The notes: generated by a model from the sequence alone, not told the origin. 35,510 nucleotides of DNA from JAGLCW01 sp964427915 (GCA_964427915.1 CAYRWA010000095.1:1-35510), one strand, 5' to 3'; numbered from the stretch's first letter, positions 27,188 to 35,510 are shown. Numbers and translations: made by a program.

Positions 27188-28900
27188 TCATTCTTTTTTC
27201 TTGGTTATTGTAACGGTCTTTGAATGAGGTTCCCAATCCACCTGGCATCCCAAATTCTCTGCAACAAATCGTACAGGGATCATCGTTCGACCAGGGGGCA
27301 CTGATATAGGCATTACGCGAGGATCATCCGGATCAATTTGTTTTTGTACACCATTAACGGTAGCAGTAGGATTTTTCAATTGCATTTCAATGCGAATAGA
27401 ATCTAATTCGATTGTGATTGCTTTGGAGTGAACCTCGTATCCCAATGTTCCTCCCAATGCTTCAACAACATATCGAATGGGGAGGACTGTTCGCTCGAAC
27501 ATGGTAATAGGCTCTACGTCCATTGTTGTTTTCTTTTCATTGACAATCATTGTCTTTGAACCAATTTGAAGTTTAATAACAATAGCTTCTTTTTCGGGAG
27601 GGTTTACAGGAGGAGGTTCTGTAGATGCTTTTTTCTTTGTACGAACTTCCAATGTGTTGGATGGAAATGAATTTCCTGCTGCGTTGTATGCATATACTCT
27701 GTAGTAATAAATTGTGTCAGGGTTTAACTTTTCATCTTTAAAACTGTTTACATTAGAAGGTGTTGATTGAATGGTAGTAAATTTTCCTTCATCAATTCTC
27801 CGTCGTTCCACCTTATATCCTTCTTCATCAGTAGCATTGTCTGTCCACTTAAGAACTACTTCTGTAGAATACACTTCAAAGGCTTTCAGATCGGTTGGTT
27901 TGTTTGGTATTGTTTTCGAATCAGTTTCTTTAATGGTTATCATGGCATCGTTTGATGGGTCTGACTCTCCGTATTTATTTACGGCGGTAATGTGAAAATA
28001 AAAAGTTCGTCCTGGGATCAAAAGATCTCTTTCTTCATATCGAGTAGTATCTGGTGGGAGATCCTTGTAAAGTGCAAACGTGTCAGGATCATCAATGCTC
28101 ATGTATATTCTAAAACTGGTTTCATTGGTAGATGTATCATCCCAGGTCAAGAGAATCATTTTGTTTTCAATCAGGACTTCTAAATTGGCAGGAGCTGAGG
28201 GAACAGACACTTCACCATCGCCTTCTTTGGTTGATTTAGTGCGGACTTGAATCTCATCAGAATAGGAAGATTCGCCATGGGAATTCACGGCTCGTACTTT
28301 GTAAAAATAGGCTTTATCGGGTTCCACCATATTGTCTGTAAAGGTTGTTTCATCTGAAAAGACTTCCCCCTTAATCTCATACGGACTGCCAGAAGTTCTT
28401 CGTGCAATCTCAAAGCCTGTTTCATTTGTAGAGTTGTCTTGCCATGCCAGCACAATCTGAGTAGGACTTGTTGCTCTCCCTAAGAGACGGCTGGGTGCTT
28501 CGGGAGGACTTTCTTGTGTTGGTGAGTTTTCGGTTATCGCCTTCGCTTCGTTCGAAGGAGAAGAATGCCCTCTATCGTTAAAAGCCTTTACTCGATAGTA
28601 ATAGGTGGTTTGAGCCTTTAAGTGCATATCCAAATAGAAGCTGCAGTTGGATTCAAGTTCTGCAATTGTGTCAAAGTCTTGAATCCCTGTTTTACGTTCT
28701 ACAATAAACGCCTTTTCGCCAGTAGAATTATCCTGCCATAAAAGGTTTACTTGGTTATACATAACAATTGTTTCTAGATTGGAGGGTGCTTCAGGGATTG
28801 GTTCCGCTGCATGTACAGGAAATGCGTTAATAAACAGGGGGCAAATCACAACAAGAACGATCCATATTTGAACTAACCTGTAGGTATGTTTTACATTCAT
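27188..28900 (-). CDS. Exported protein with four fibronectin III domains and a C-terminal stalk domain
   Basis: A 570-residue protein with a signal peptide ending near VHA-AEP (about 31). Four FN3 modules follow, at about 36-125, 136-222, 234-325 and 335-422, each beginning with an APSNL/APANL/KPTDL-type strand and containing the recurrent W-D-(N/T)-S/A-T-(G/N/D) and YYYRVKAFN-type pattern. After a Pro-rich linker, residues about 440-570 form two copper-amine-oxidase-N/stalk repeats (RTVLPIRYVVEALGG and RTMIPVRFVAENLG). Such proteins are cell-surface or secreted binding proteins; the ligand is unknown. ATG 28900 follows GGAGT. It starts ten bases after the stop of the upstream propeller gene, so they share an operon. 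Confidence 0.93.
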   Translation of the reverse strand: MNVKHTYRLVQIWIVLVVICPLFINAFPVHAAEPIPEAPSNLETIVMYNQVNLLWQDNSTGEKAFIVERKTGIQDFDTIAELESNCSFYLDMHLKAQTTYYYRVKAFNDRGHSSPSNEAKAITENSPTQESPPEAPSRLLGRATSPTQIVLAWQDNSTNETGFEIARRTSGSPYEIKGEVFSDETTFTDNMVEPDKAYFYKVRAVNSHGESSYSDEIQVRTKSTKEGDGEVSVPSAPANLEVLIENKMILLTWDDTSTNETSFRIYMSIDDPDTFALYKDLPPDTTRYEERDLLIPGRTFYFHITAVNKYGESDPSNDAMITIKETDSKTIPNKPTDLKAFEVYSTEVVLKWTDNATDEEGYKVERRRIDEGKFTTIQSTPSNVNSFKDEKLNPDTIYYYRVYAYNAAGNSFPSNTLEVRTKKKASTEPPPVNPPEKEAIVIKLQIGSKTMIVNEKKTTMDVEPITMFERTVLPIRYVVEALGGTLGYEVHSKAITIELDSIRIEMQLKNPTATVNGVQKQIDPDDPRVMPISVPPGRTMIPVRFVAENLGCQVDWEPHSKTVTITKKKE

Positions 28901-28910
28901 AAAAGACTCC

Positions 28911-30455
28911 TCACGGTGTCAAAAGAGAGTTTACTTTTTCAAGAAGGTCTTGAATCAAGTAAAGACTTTCTCCATAATCATCCGGTTTTTTGATAGCATC
29001 TATAAGAAATACTTCATACGTTTCTTTTAGTTTACTATATTGTTCCGAAAATCTCTGGTTTGCGATAATCCATGCATTTCCATTCCAAACTAAGACATCT
29101 TCCCAATATAGGTTTTCAAGGTTTAGGCCAGTATCTTTTTGTGTATCCAAATAGATATTTACTAATTCATTTGTTTCATCACCATCTAAATCTTTAAACT
29201 GAACGATATTTTTATGACTTCGTTGTGAAGAAAATTGTTCTTTTAAATGGCCATCACTTCGCAGTTCAAAAAAAGAGATTCTTTCTGCTCCAATCTCTAA
29301 GCCTCCCGGCCACCATGATGCTAAAAGTTCTGGTTTTGTATCGTAATTAACATCTTGATAGAGAAAATCGATTAATTTCCATCCCATATAAGTTGTTGCA
29401 TTATTTTGATTTTTTTCTGTGTACTTGAGCAGTGTTTTTTGCTGTGTATGAATTGAGGCTATTTCGTGAGGTGTAGCAAGCAATAGAATGGGCTGTTCTG
29501 GAACTTGTAGCAAGCCAGCAATATTTGTCATATCTAGGGCAGACCAGAAAGGTGGGGACCATCGGTATTCTTTCCTCTTTTTTTCAGATAAAGTAGGACG
29601 AATGGAGGGATATACTCCTTGCGCTATCACAATAGGCTTCAGAGATTCGATTGAATCGACATAATAGACGGAACCTTCTTTTGCGTAGACAAAGGTGTAA
29701 CCATTGAGAGAAAAGGAATATCCTTGAAAGGCGTCAAGGGAACTATCAACCTTGACTAACTGTTCGAAAGTATCCGATGAAAGATAAAGCGTTGCAGATG
29801 GTTCCGGTTTATCTATGCCATGGATAAATTGTTTGTCGTATAGGTTTGTGCATGAGAATAGAAAAAACTTGCTGTTTCTGGAGAAAATGTTCATGTAGTC
29901 ATATGTTTTTTCCATGGAAAAATGATTCTCTTTTTTTCCAGTTTGGACATTCCATACACTGATACCCCAGTCATACGAAGAGACCACTACATATTTACCA
30001 TCGTGGGATACCCTGATAAACGAGTTTTCAATATTGGGAATGTCAAGTTCGGTAAATGTTTGCAAAGGATTGGGCATCAATAGGTTTTCATCACGGTTAT
30101 AGTACATAAGATTTAATTGATTGTTTGGGGTTTTGCGAATAAAATACAATCCCTTACCAGTTGTATCCCACGATGGACAATAATCGTCTCCTGTAGTGAT
30201 GGATACAATCGTTCGCGTATCATCCGTGCCACTTGATTGGGTAATGAAAAGTCCTTCTCCTTTTTTTTGGAATACAATTTCCTCACTAGCAGGAGGAGAT
30301 CTATAAAGAGTTTCATCTTCAGCCGTATACCGGCTTTCTATGATGCGGTTTAAACCCCATGCAATGCCTTTATACAAGCCCCACCCAACAAGCACCAACA
30401 AGAGGGTTGCTATACCGATTGCTATAAAATTGAGTCTTTGTTTTTTTCTTTTCAC
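28911..30455 (-). CDS. Membrane-anchored propeller-like protein
   Basis: A 514-residue protein: a short basic start, one transmembrane helix (FIAIGIATLLLVLVGWGL, about 10-30), then an extracytoplasmic region with TolB/WD40-like strands (CPSWDTTGKGLYFIRKTP, RVSHDGKYVVVSSYD, FSRNSKFFLFS) and, from about 365 onward, two FG-GAP-like units (QDVNYDTKPELLASW and FKDLDGDETNELVNI near 417) with calcium-loop residues. It resembles the large protein at 1-4083 in combining propeller strands and D-x-D-G-D loops. The start is GTG 30455 after AGAGGT. A promoter TTGAGT-17-TACAAT lies upstream. Specific function is not recognised. Confidence 0.87.
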   Translation of the reverse strand: MKRKKQRLNFIAIGIATLLLVLVGWGLYKGIAWGLNRIIESRYTAEDETLYRSPPASEEIVFQKKGEGLFITQSSGTDDTRTIVSITTGDDYCPSWDTTGKGLYFIRKTPNNQLNLMYYNRDENLLMPNPLQTFTELDIPNIENSFIRVSHDGKYVVVSSYDWGISVWNVQTGKKENHFSMEKTYDYMNIFSRNSKFFLFSCTNLYDKQFIHGIDKPEPSATLYLSSDTFEQLVKVDSSLDAFQGYSFSLNGYTFVYAKEGSVYYVDSIESLKPIVIAQGVYPSIRPTLSEKKRKEYRWSPPFWSALDMTNIAGLLQVPEQPILLLATPHEIASIHTQQKTLLKYTEKNQNNATTYMGWKLIDFLYQDVNYDTKPELLASWWPGGLEIGAERISFFELRSDGHLKEQFSSQRSHKNIVQFKDLDGDETNELVNIYLDTQKDTGLNLENLYWEDVLVWNGNAWIIANQRFSEQYSKLKETYEVFLIDAIKKPDDYGESLYLIQDLLEKVNSLLTP

Positions 30456-30478
30456 AACTACCTCTGGATTTTTCTTTT

Positions 30479-30507
30479 ATTGTAATGCTTTTGAGAGAAT
30501 TACTCAA
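30479..30507 (-). promoter_or_regulatory. Sigma-70-type promoter for the propeller/FN3 operon
   Basis: On the minus strand TTGAGT (30507-30502), exactly 17 bases, TACAAT (30484-30479), about 24 bases before the GTG at 30455. It starts immediately after the terminator of the preceding gene. Confidence 0.65.
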
Positions 30508-30509
30508 TA

Positions 30510-30542
30510 AAAAAAGCATCTTTCAATGAAAGATGCTTTTTT
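30510..30542 (-). terminator. Bidirectional intrinsic terminator after the DUF5666 gene
   Basis: A perfect 15-bp stem (30510-30524 with 30528-30542) with a three-base loop; core GCATCTTTC/GAAAGATGC flanked by A-run on one side and T-run on the other. It lies 35 bases downstream of the minus-strand stop at 30578 and can terminate in either direction. Confidence 0.85.
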
Positions 30543-30577
30543 GTGGGCGTATGTAGAACGACTACTACTGTTGAAGT

Positions 30578-31792
30578 CTATCTGCTTTTCCCTCTTTCGG
30601 GGAGCTCTCCATAGGCAATCATGAAAGCCTCAAAAAAATCTTCTTGCATGCGTCCACCAATGGTAACTTTCTCCCCATTTTTGAAAGCATCTTCAGAAGA
30701 AATTTCTCCATCGCGGAAAAAACGAGTTTGATCGTTGTATTTTACTACAATAGTTTTTGTCTCTCCCTGTACTTCTGCGGTAAGATTGAAACTGTTAGTA
30801 GTAGTGTCATACGAGGAAATAGTGCCCTGAATAAGATTTCCTCTAGGACCAGGATTGCCTGGATCTCCGGGTGCGTTGTTTGTAAAAATTACAATTCGAT
30901 GGGCTTCTAGAGTTTTATCGGTGGGATCTACAGGACCTGAAACTCCGATTCTCATATCGTTGCGCAATGTTTTCCAATGGACAATTTCATTGTCCATTGT
31001 AATCGTTGTCCATTCAAAGAATTCAACAGGAATTGTGGTAGTTTCATTTACCTGTAGGGTTAAGGTTTTCTTCTCAAAATTAATATCCGATACTACTCCA
31101 GGAATTACTTTAGGACCTTTTGGGGGATTTTTTTCTGGATCTCTTCCGGGAGTTCTTGGCAAGTCACCAAAAAACACAGCCATGGCAGTAATGGTTTTTT
31201 CTTCAACTTTTACAACACCTACAACAGAAACTTTTTCGCCATTTGTAAAATCCTCTATTTTTGCAGGTTGTAAATCTCTGAAAAAACGTGTTTTTTCGAT
31301 ATAAGTGACATGGAATGTGACATCCTCTCCTTCAGGACTTTTTGTTTGCAATGCAAACGAAGAGTTTTCAATATTCAAGTCTGCTATAACACCTTGGACA
31401 AGGGGTGGTCTTCCTGGATCTTTGTCAGGGAAAGCTCCAAAACAAAGCACAACGGCAACACCGGTTTTGTCTTCAAAGCTGATGCGTCCCGCGACAGTGA
31501 CGGATTCACCATTCTTAAAAGAATCCACAGTGGATTCTTCTTGATCTCGTATGAACATGGTGCTATCAATCCATACAAAAGAAAACACAACGGATTCTCC
31601 TTCAGGATTTTTTGCCTCTAAATCGAAAGTTTTAGCTTCTGTGTTTAAATTCTGAAGAATTCCTTGCATACGATTCATTTGGTTCTGTTTAGGCCCTTTT
31701 TCTCCTCCGGGGGCTGCTTTTACTGGAACCATTAAACTAGTTACGACAAGAGTAGCTACTAGAACGAAACCTAAAATTTTTGTCATTTTCAT
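30578..31792 (-). CDS. Exported protein with four DUF5666-like repeats
   Basis: A 404-residue protein with a signal peptide (MKMTKILGFVLVATLVVTSL..., cleavage near VKA-AP). The rest is four tandem repeats of about 80 residues (about 42-121, 131-210, 228-308, 320-398), each a beta-barrel-like unit of the DUF5666 type: (I/M)QGxIxxLN....FxL, FxVxYIExTRFFRD, and FxNGExVTVxG. Proline/glycine-rich linkers (DKDPGRPP, GDPGNPGPRG) separate the repeats. Repeat three is the most divergent. Function unknown; likely surface or periplasmic. ATG 31792 follows AAAGGA. It is monocistronic between a divergent promoter region and the terminator at 30510-30542. Confidence 0.88.
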   Translation of the reverse strand: MKMTKILGFVLVATLVVTSLMVPVKAAPGGEKGPKQNQMNRMQGILQNLNTEAKTFDLEAKNPEGESVVFSFVWIDSTMFIRDQEESTVDSFKNGESVTVAGRISFEDKTGVAVVLCFGAFPDKDPGRPPLVQGVIADLNIENSSFALQTKSPEGEDVTFHVTYIEKTRFFRDLQPAKIEDFTNGEKVSVVGVVKVEEKTITAMAVFFGDLPRTPGRDPEKNPPKGPKVIPGVVSDINFEKKTLTLQVNETTTIPVEFFEWTTITMDNEIVHWKTLRNDMRIGVSGPVDPTDKTLEAHRIVIFTNNAPGDPGNPGPRGNLIQGTISSYDTTTNSFNLTAEVQGETKTIVVKYNDQTRFFRDGEISSEDAFKNGEKVTIGGRMQEDFFEAFMIAYGELPERGKSR

Positions 31793-31904
31793 TGGTTTTT
31801 TCCTTTCTGTTTAGGTAAATTGAAAATGGTTTTGTATTATATATAGGTAAGTAGCATTGAAAGTTACATAAAATTTTCAAAAAAAAAAGAAAGAAAGGAT
31901 TACG

Positions 31905-32801
31905 ATGAAGAAATTTGTGATTTCTTTTGTACTTTTAAGCATTCTTTTATTGACAGGTTGTAATGGCTTTGGCAGTGAAAACACTGCCCAACAAGACATT
32001 GGTTATGAAAAAGGAGCTGCGACCAAACAAGAAACCGCTCGTGATTCTTTTTCAGAAGCCCCTCTAGGGGAAGAAAATGATGTTGAAACCCCATACCCGA
32101 GGAAAATTATTAAAAATGCTGAAATTTCACTGGAAGTAAAAGAGCCAAAAGACATTTCAAAAACAATTCAAACCCGCGTCGAAGAACTGGATGGTTGGGT
32201 GGTGGAGTCGAATACTCGTGGTGATGACATTCACGTAAATGTGGATCTAAAGGTACGGATCCCTGCATCCGAAATAATTCCTTTTGTGGATTGGTTAAAA
32301 GAACTCGGAAAAGTTCATTATAGCAGAATATATTCCGATGAAATTACATTGGAGTACTACAATATGCAAGCTCGATTGGAAAATGCCAAAAAACAAAAAG
32401 AGCAATACTTGGAGATCATGAAAAAAGCAACTACTATTGAAGAAGTATTACAAGTGCAAAGTTATTTAGATTCTGTGCAGGATCGAATAGATTCTGGAAC
32501 AAGACAGATGGAAGTATGGAATCTACAAGTCGATCATTCGATGGTAAGTGTTTCGTTATCACAAAGTCCCAAAACTGTAAAACTAAATGAAGATCCTACC
32601 TGGGACATTATGTCAGTGCAAGAAATTGGTAAGCGGTTTCGAAATAGTTTTGTTCGTTTTTTTAGTGGCTTGTTTAGTTTCCTCATAGAACTCCTAGTGC
32701 AAATCTTTACGGTATATTTATGGGTAGCACTTATTATCTGGGGACTATGGGTTGGCCTTCGAAAGTTGTTTGCTAACCGACGACGTAATAAGTCCAAATA
32801 G
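31905..32801 (+). CDS. DUF4349 lipoprotein with C-terminal membrane helix
   Basis: A 298-residue lipoprotein with the lipobox LLTGC (acylated C19). After an acidic linker comes the DUF4349 domain: RKIIKNAEISLEVKEPKDIS, a strand pair VNVDLKVRIPASEI, then a coiled-coil stretch (LEYYNMQARLENAKKQKEQY, about 145-185) and YLDSVQDRIDSGTRQMEVW. A transmembrane helix and basic tail (WVALIIWGLWVGLRKLF then RRRNKSK) close the protein. DUF4349 proteins are widespread in anaerobes and their function is unknown; the coiled coil suggests oligomerisation. ATG 31905 has AAAGGA. The next gene starts 24 bases downstream, probably in the same operon. Confidence 0.92.
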   Translation: MKKFVISFVLLSILLLTGCNGFGSENTAQQDIGYEKGAATKQETARDSFSEAPLGEENDVETPYPRKIIKNAEISLEVKEPKDISKTIQTRVEELDGWVVESNTRGDDIHVNVDLKVRIPASEIIPFVDWLKELGKVHYSRIYSDEITLEYYNMQARLENAKKQKEQYLEIMKKATTIEEVLQVQSYLDSVQDRIDSGTRQMEVWNLQVDHSMVSVSLSQSPKTVKLNEDPTWDIMSVQEIGKRFRNSFVRFFSGLFSFLIELLVQIFTVYLWVALIIWGLWVGLRKLFANRRRNKSK

Positions 32802-32825
32802 TTTTTTTCAAGAAAAGAGGTTTTC

Positions 32826-34952
32826 ATGAAAAAATGGTGTAGTGTTTTATTATCAATTTGCCTACTTTGCGTGAGTTTTCAAAGTACTCTTGCAGAGGAA
32901 AATGAAGCAAAAGATGTGTTTGGCGATCTGTTGGCACAATATGGGTATCAACGTTCTGATATTGATTATGAATCAGAGATACTCGACTATTTGACAGAAA
33001 TGAATGCAGAAATGGTTTTACCATGGTTCACTCAATGGTGGAAAAACCCTCTGGATGTTCACAAAAATGCTTCTGGCGTTTTTTATAGTATCTCAGAAGG
33101 ATGGAATGTTCCATCGAAAGAGTATAAGAACACGGGGCTTTTCCAATTATTCCTAGGAGGGATGGTTCGCACGGGGCATGTTGTAATGTATCTACCTGAA
33201 ATCAAAATGCAGCCCTTTCCTATCGATCCTGAAGAACCTTTGCTTGATGGTATAAAGCATGTATATGCTGCTAACGGATATATGTTTTCAGAGCATGATG
33301 CGCAAGCAGTTCGAAAAATGTGTGATGGCATGCCTATTGAAATCCAAGCAGCACTAGCCGATTTTCTGTATTCTTCCACATATGCTGCGAGATGTCGAGA
33401 TCGTGCTTTGAGAAAGCTTCCCAAAGAGCAATGGTATGAAGCCTATCAGAAAATTTCATTGCTTGCAAAGGGGGATGGAATTGGAAAAGAAATCGATGAT
33501 CTTATTTGGGATCTAGGACCAGATTTCGATTACAAACCTCTTTATGAGGGTACAATCTATGTTATGTACTCAATTTTTAAAATTCAAAAAGCAATTCGAG
33601 ATGAAGGCCATAGCTGGGAGGGATCTTTTGATTACATTACTCCTCTAGGGAAAATTGCTTTTTCTGGGGATTCTGGTTCCAATGAATACCGGGGAGATGA
33701 TTATTTTCTGATTGTAGATTGCGGTGGAGATGATACATATACGGGTGCTACAGCCGCTACCGCTACCCTTGATCGACCTGTATCGGTTGTAATTGATTTT
33801 GCAGGAGATGATACCTATATTGCAGATGAACACACCAATTGTGCGCAAGGTTCTGGTACTTTAGGGATCGGAATTTTGGTCGACGAACAAGGCAATGACA
33901 CTTACACTGTTTACGACAACGGGCAAGGCTCTGCCACTTTTGGCGTAGGCATTTTATGGGATGGCGGTGGAGACGACTCCTTTTCCGGTAGAGTATTTTG
34001 CCAGGGCGCTGCACAATTTGGTGTTGGTGAGTTGATTAATATCGGAGGCAATGACACCTATTACGCTTTTTATTCTTCGCAGGCATTTGCCAACACTGCC
34101 GGATATGGTCTTCTTCTGGATACCGAAGGCAATGATACCTATACCGCTGAACCGTACAAACTGATGACTCCAGGAGTACATGGACACAATGACAATGTGA
34201 ATTATTCTTTATGTCAAGGAGTAGGTTTTGGACGAAGAGCTGACTTGTATGATGGTCACTCCATGGGCGGTGGCATGGGAGTATTGGTTGACCTAGCTGG
34301 AGACGACGTGTATACGGCAGGTATTTATGCCCAAGCTTCTGCGTATTGGTTTGCAGCAGGCCTTCTATATGACAAAGCAGGAAACGATATTTACGATGCC
34401 TATTTCTTTGTTCAAAGTGGAACCGCTCATATGGGCATAACAGAACTTCTTGACGATGAAGGCGATGATTTCTACAAAGCCAGGCAGGCCATTTCCGTCG
34501 GTGGAGCGCATGATATTTCCATCTCCTGGGCAATTGACAGGGGTGGTAACGATCATTATGAATGCTGGTATGAAGATGCTGATGGAAACAAAACATCTGG
34601 CGGACTGCTACTTGGTGCATCCACTGCCAACGGCATGGGATTTTGCATTAACATTGGCGGTGATGACATTTATGACGTTTTGGATGAACCCAACAAAGGA
34701 CAAACAAGCATTGGATTTGCTCAGCACCGTGTAAACAATGAATCTGCCAGTTATCGAAATACATTCCCTGATGTTGGAATTTTCATTGATATTGGCGGAA
34801 ACGACACTTATTCTCGTCCTATATGCAAAGATAATACCAGCTGGAAACAAGAATCTGATCGATATCCACGAAAAATGTCTATTGGACTAGGACTTGATAT
34901 CGACGACGGATGGATCCCAGAACTCAAATGGCAGGCTAGCAAAAGCAAATAG
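32826..34952 (+). CDS. Exported protein with twelve GNDTY-type repeats
   Basis: A 708-residue protein with a signal peptide (MKKWCSVLLSICLLCVSFQS, cleavage near LA-EE). Residues 25-290 form a mostly helical domain that I do not recognise. From 298 to about 670 an eight-residue motif (D/N)xxG(N/D)D(T/V/I)Y recurs at 298, 324, 353, 379, 405, 432, 489, 516, 543, 571, 609 and 655, usually 26-29 residues apart, with (A/G)xGxGxLxD spacers. The regular period and aspartates suggest a beta-solenoid with stacked calcium-binding turns. It is not the nine-residue RTX repeat. ATG 32826 follows AGAGG. Probably cotranscribed with the DUF4349 lipoprotein. Confidence 0.85.
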   Translation: MKKWCSVLLSICLLCVSFQSTLAEENEAKDVFGDLLAQYGYQRSDIDYESEILDYLTEMNAEMVLPWFTQWWKNPLDVHKNASGVFYSISEGWNVPSKEYKNTGLFQLFLGGMVRTGHVVMYLPEIKMQPFPIDPEEPLLDGIKHVYAANGYMFSEHDAQAVRKMCDGMPIEIQAALADFLYSSTYAARCRDRALRKLPKEQWYEAYQKISLLAKGDGIGKEIDDLIWDLGPDFDYKPLYEGTIYVMYSIFKIQKAIRDEGHSWEGSFDYITPLGKIAFSGDSGSNEYRGDDYFLIVDCGGDDTYTGATAATATLDRPVSVVIDFAGDDTYIADEHTNCAQGSGTLGIGILVDEQGNDTYTVYDNGQGSATFGVGILWDGGGDDSFSGRVFCQGAAQFGVGELINIGGNDTYYAFYSSQAFANTAGYGLLLDTEGNDTYTAEPYKLMTPGVHGHNDNVNYSLCQGVGFGRRADLYDGHSMGGGMGVLVDLAGDDVYTAGIYAQASAYWFAAGLLYDKAGNDIYDAYFFVQSGTAHMGITELLDDEGDDFYKARQAISVGGAHDISISWAIDRGGNDHYECWYEDADGNKTSGGLLLGASTANGMGFCINIGGDDIYDVLDEPNKGQTSIGFAQHRVNNESASYRNTFPDVGIFIDIGGNDTYSRPICKDNTSWKQESDRYPRKMSIGLGLDIDDGWIPELKWQASKSK

Positions 34953-34983
34953 ATAACTGAGCACAAACTAAAGGTGTTTTTTT

Positions 34984-35030
34984 AATATCAACATCTAAAT
35001 GAGAACATTTCTCATTTAGATGTTGATATT
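34984..35030. terminator. Long perfect hairpin after the GNDTY-repeat gene
   Basis: 22-bp perfect stem (34984-35005 paired with 35009-35030) with a CAT loop, 31 bases after the stop. It is AT-rich. T-rich stretches flank it on both sides (TTTTTTT before, CTCTTTATTT after), so it can act as a terminator, although the stem is longer than usual. The right arm overlaps the -35 box of the next gene. Confidence 0.7.
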
Positions 35031-35050
35031 CTCTTTATTTAGGATACAAT
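35023..35050 (+). promoter_or_regulatory. Candidate promoter of the AAA ATPase gene
   Basis: TTGATA (35023-35028), a 16-base spacer and TACAAT (35045-35050), 19 bases before the ATG at 35070. The -35 box sits in the right arm of the 22-bp hairpin, so DNA or RNA structure could affect it. Confidence 0.5.
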
Positions 35051-35069
35051 CTGAACACTGGAGGTTAAA

Positions 35070-35510
35070 ATGTTACTACAGTTTAATTTTAAAAATTTTA
35101 GATCATTCCGAGATGATGCAACTCTAGATTTAACTGCTACAAAGATAACAGAGCTTCATGAAAAAGTAATTTCATTTGGGAATGAAAAAATTCTTCCTAT
35201 GGCTACTATCTTTGGGGCGAATGCTAGTGGTAAATCTAATATCATCCTTGCGTTTAAATATATGACCATCTATGTATTGAAATCATTTGGATATGGTGGT
35301 GAAACTCGAAATGAATCTCAAAACAAGGATTTTTTTGCTACAACCCCATTTTTGTTCGACATAAAAAGCTGTGATAAAGAGTCAGAATTTGAGGTGTATT
35401 TTGTTTCTACCGATGAAGAAAAAAATAAGACTATCAACTATGGCTTTAGTGTCAACAAGCATGGTATTGTTGAAGAATGGTTAAATACTCGAGCTAAATC
35501 GTCAAGGGGA
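35070..35510 (+). CDS. AAA-family ATPase (OLD/RloA-like), N-terminal part only
   Basis: The first 147 residues of a gene that runs off the window. It opens MLLQFNFKNFRSFRDDATLD, the typical N-terminus of ABC/SMC-like AAA ATPases of the AAA15/AAA21, OLD and RloA group, and has a Walker A GANASGKSN at 49-57. Such proteins often serve in phage defence, usually with a nuclease or RloB partner; no partner is in the window, so this is only an indication. ATG 35070 has GGAGG five bases upstream. Confidence 0.85.
   Translation, partial: MLLQFNFKNFRSFRDDATLDLTATKITELHEKVISFGNEKILPMATIFGANASGKSNIILAFKYMTIYVLKSFGYGGETRNESQNKDFFATTPFLFDIKSCDKESEFEVYFVSTDEEKNKTINYGFSVNKHGIVEEWLNTRAKSSRG

Noticed and set aside
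34036..34620. Minus-strand open frame of 194 codons, rich in His, Arg and Cys
   Set aside because: It is the complement of the periodic GNDTY repeats; repeats keep other frames open by chance. No ribosome site or domain is seen.
33717..34815. RTX (hemolysin-type) calcium repeats
   Set aside because: The repeats have the GNDTY core but a 26-29 residue period, not the nine-residue GGxGxDxLx of RTX, and no RTX secretion tail is visible.

Overview
The window is bacterial chromosomal DNA from an AT-rich (roughly 40% GC by eye) anaerobe. Shine-Dalgarno sites (GGAGG, AAGGAG) precede most genes, starts are ATG, GTG and TTG, and several promoters look like sigma-70 sites with a 17-bp spacer. A sodium-pumping decarboxylase, ferredoxin-containing MinD-like ATPases with NifX-like proteins, and secreted proteins with copper-amine-oxidase-N/stalk and fibronectin III domains are typical of Clostridia-like, Caldisericum-like and related anaerobes. 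I cannot place the organism further. Coding density is very high: no gene-free stretch exceeds 300 bases, and no tRNA, rRNA, CRISPR array or insertion sequence was seen.

Layout. (1) 1-10341, minus strand: a very large exported beta-propeller-like protein cut by the window edge and apparently frameshifted near its start; then, in an operon read right to left, a lipoprotein, an M3 oligoendopeptidase and a SNF2 helicase. (2) 10501-15968, plus strand: a tiny membrane protein and a sodium:solute symporter, then a biotin ligase and the gamma, alpha and beta subunits of a biotin-dependent Na+-translocating decarboxylase. The ligase biotinylates the alpha subunit, and the pump and symporter are linked through sodium. 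(3) 15983-19159, minus: a 1058-residue exported protein with a thioredoxin-like CxxC domain and a C-terminal stalk domain. (4) 19396-22455, plus: a six-gene metal-cluster operon (DUF134 regulator, DUF5320, NifX-like, two MinD ATPases with ferredoxin inserts, second NifX-like), with a strong promoter and a perfect 16-bp palindrome over its start. (5) 22561-27069, minus: AI-2E-type permease, a degenerate HD-GYP-like protein with a cysteine-rich tail, pyruvate kinase and a small membrane protein. (6) 27188-31792, minus: three exported proteins (FN3 plus stalk, anchored propeller, four-repeat DUF5666). (7) 31905-34952, plus: a DUF4349 lipoprotein and a 708-residue exported protein with twelve GNDTY-type repeats. 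(8) 35070-end, plus: the start of an AAA ATPase.

The least ordinary content is the NifX/MinD operon with its operator, the degenerate HD-GYP/Cys-cluster protein beside pyruvate kinase, the GNDTY-repeat protein, and the thioredoxin-stalk fusion. I see no complete, clearly new multi-gene system; the best candidates are listed as findings.
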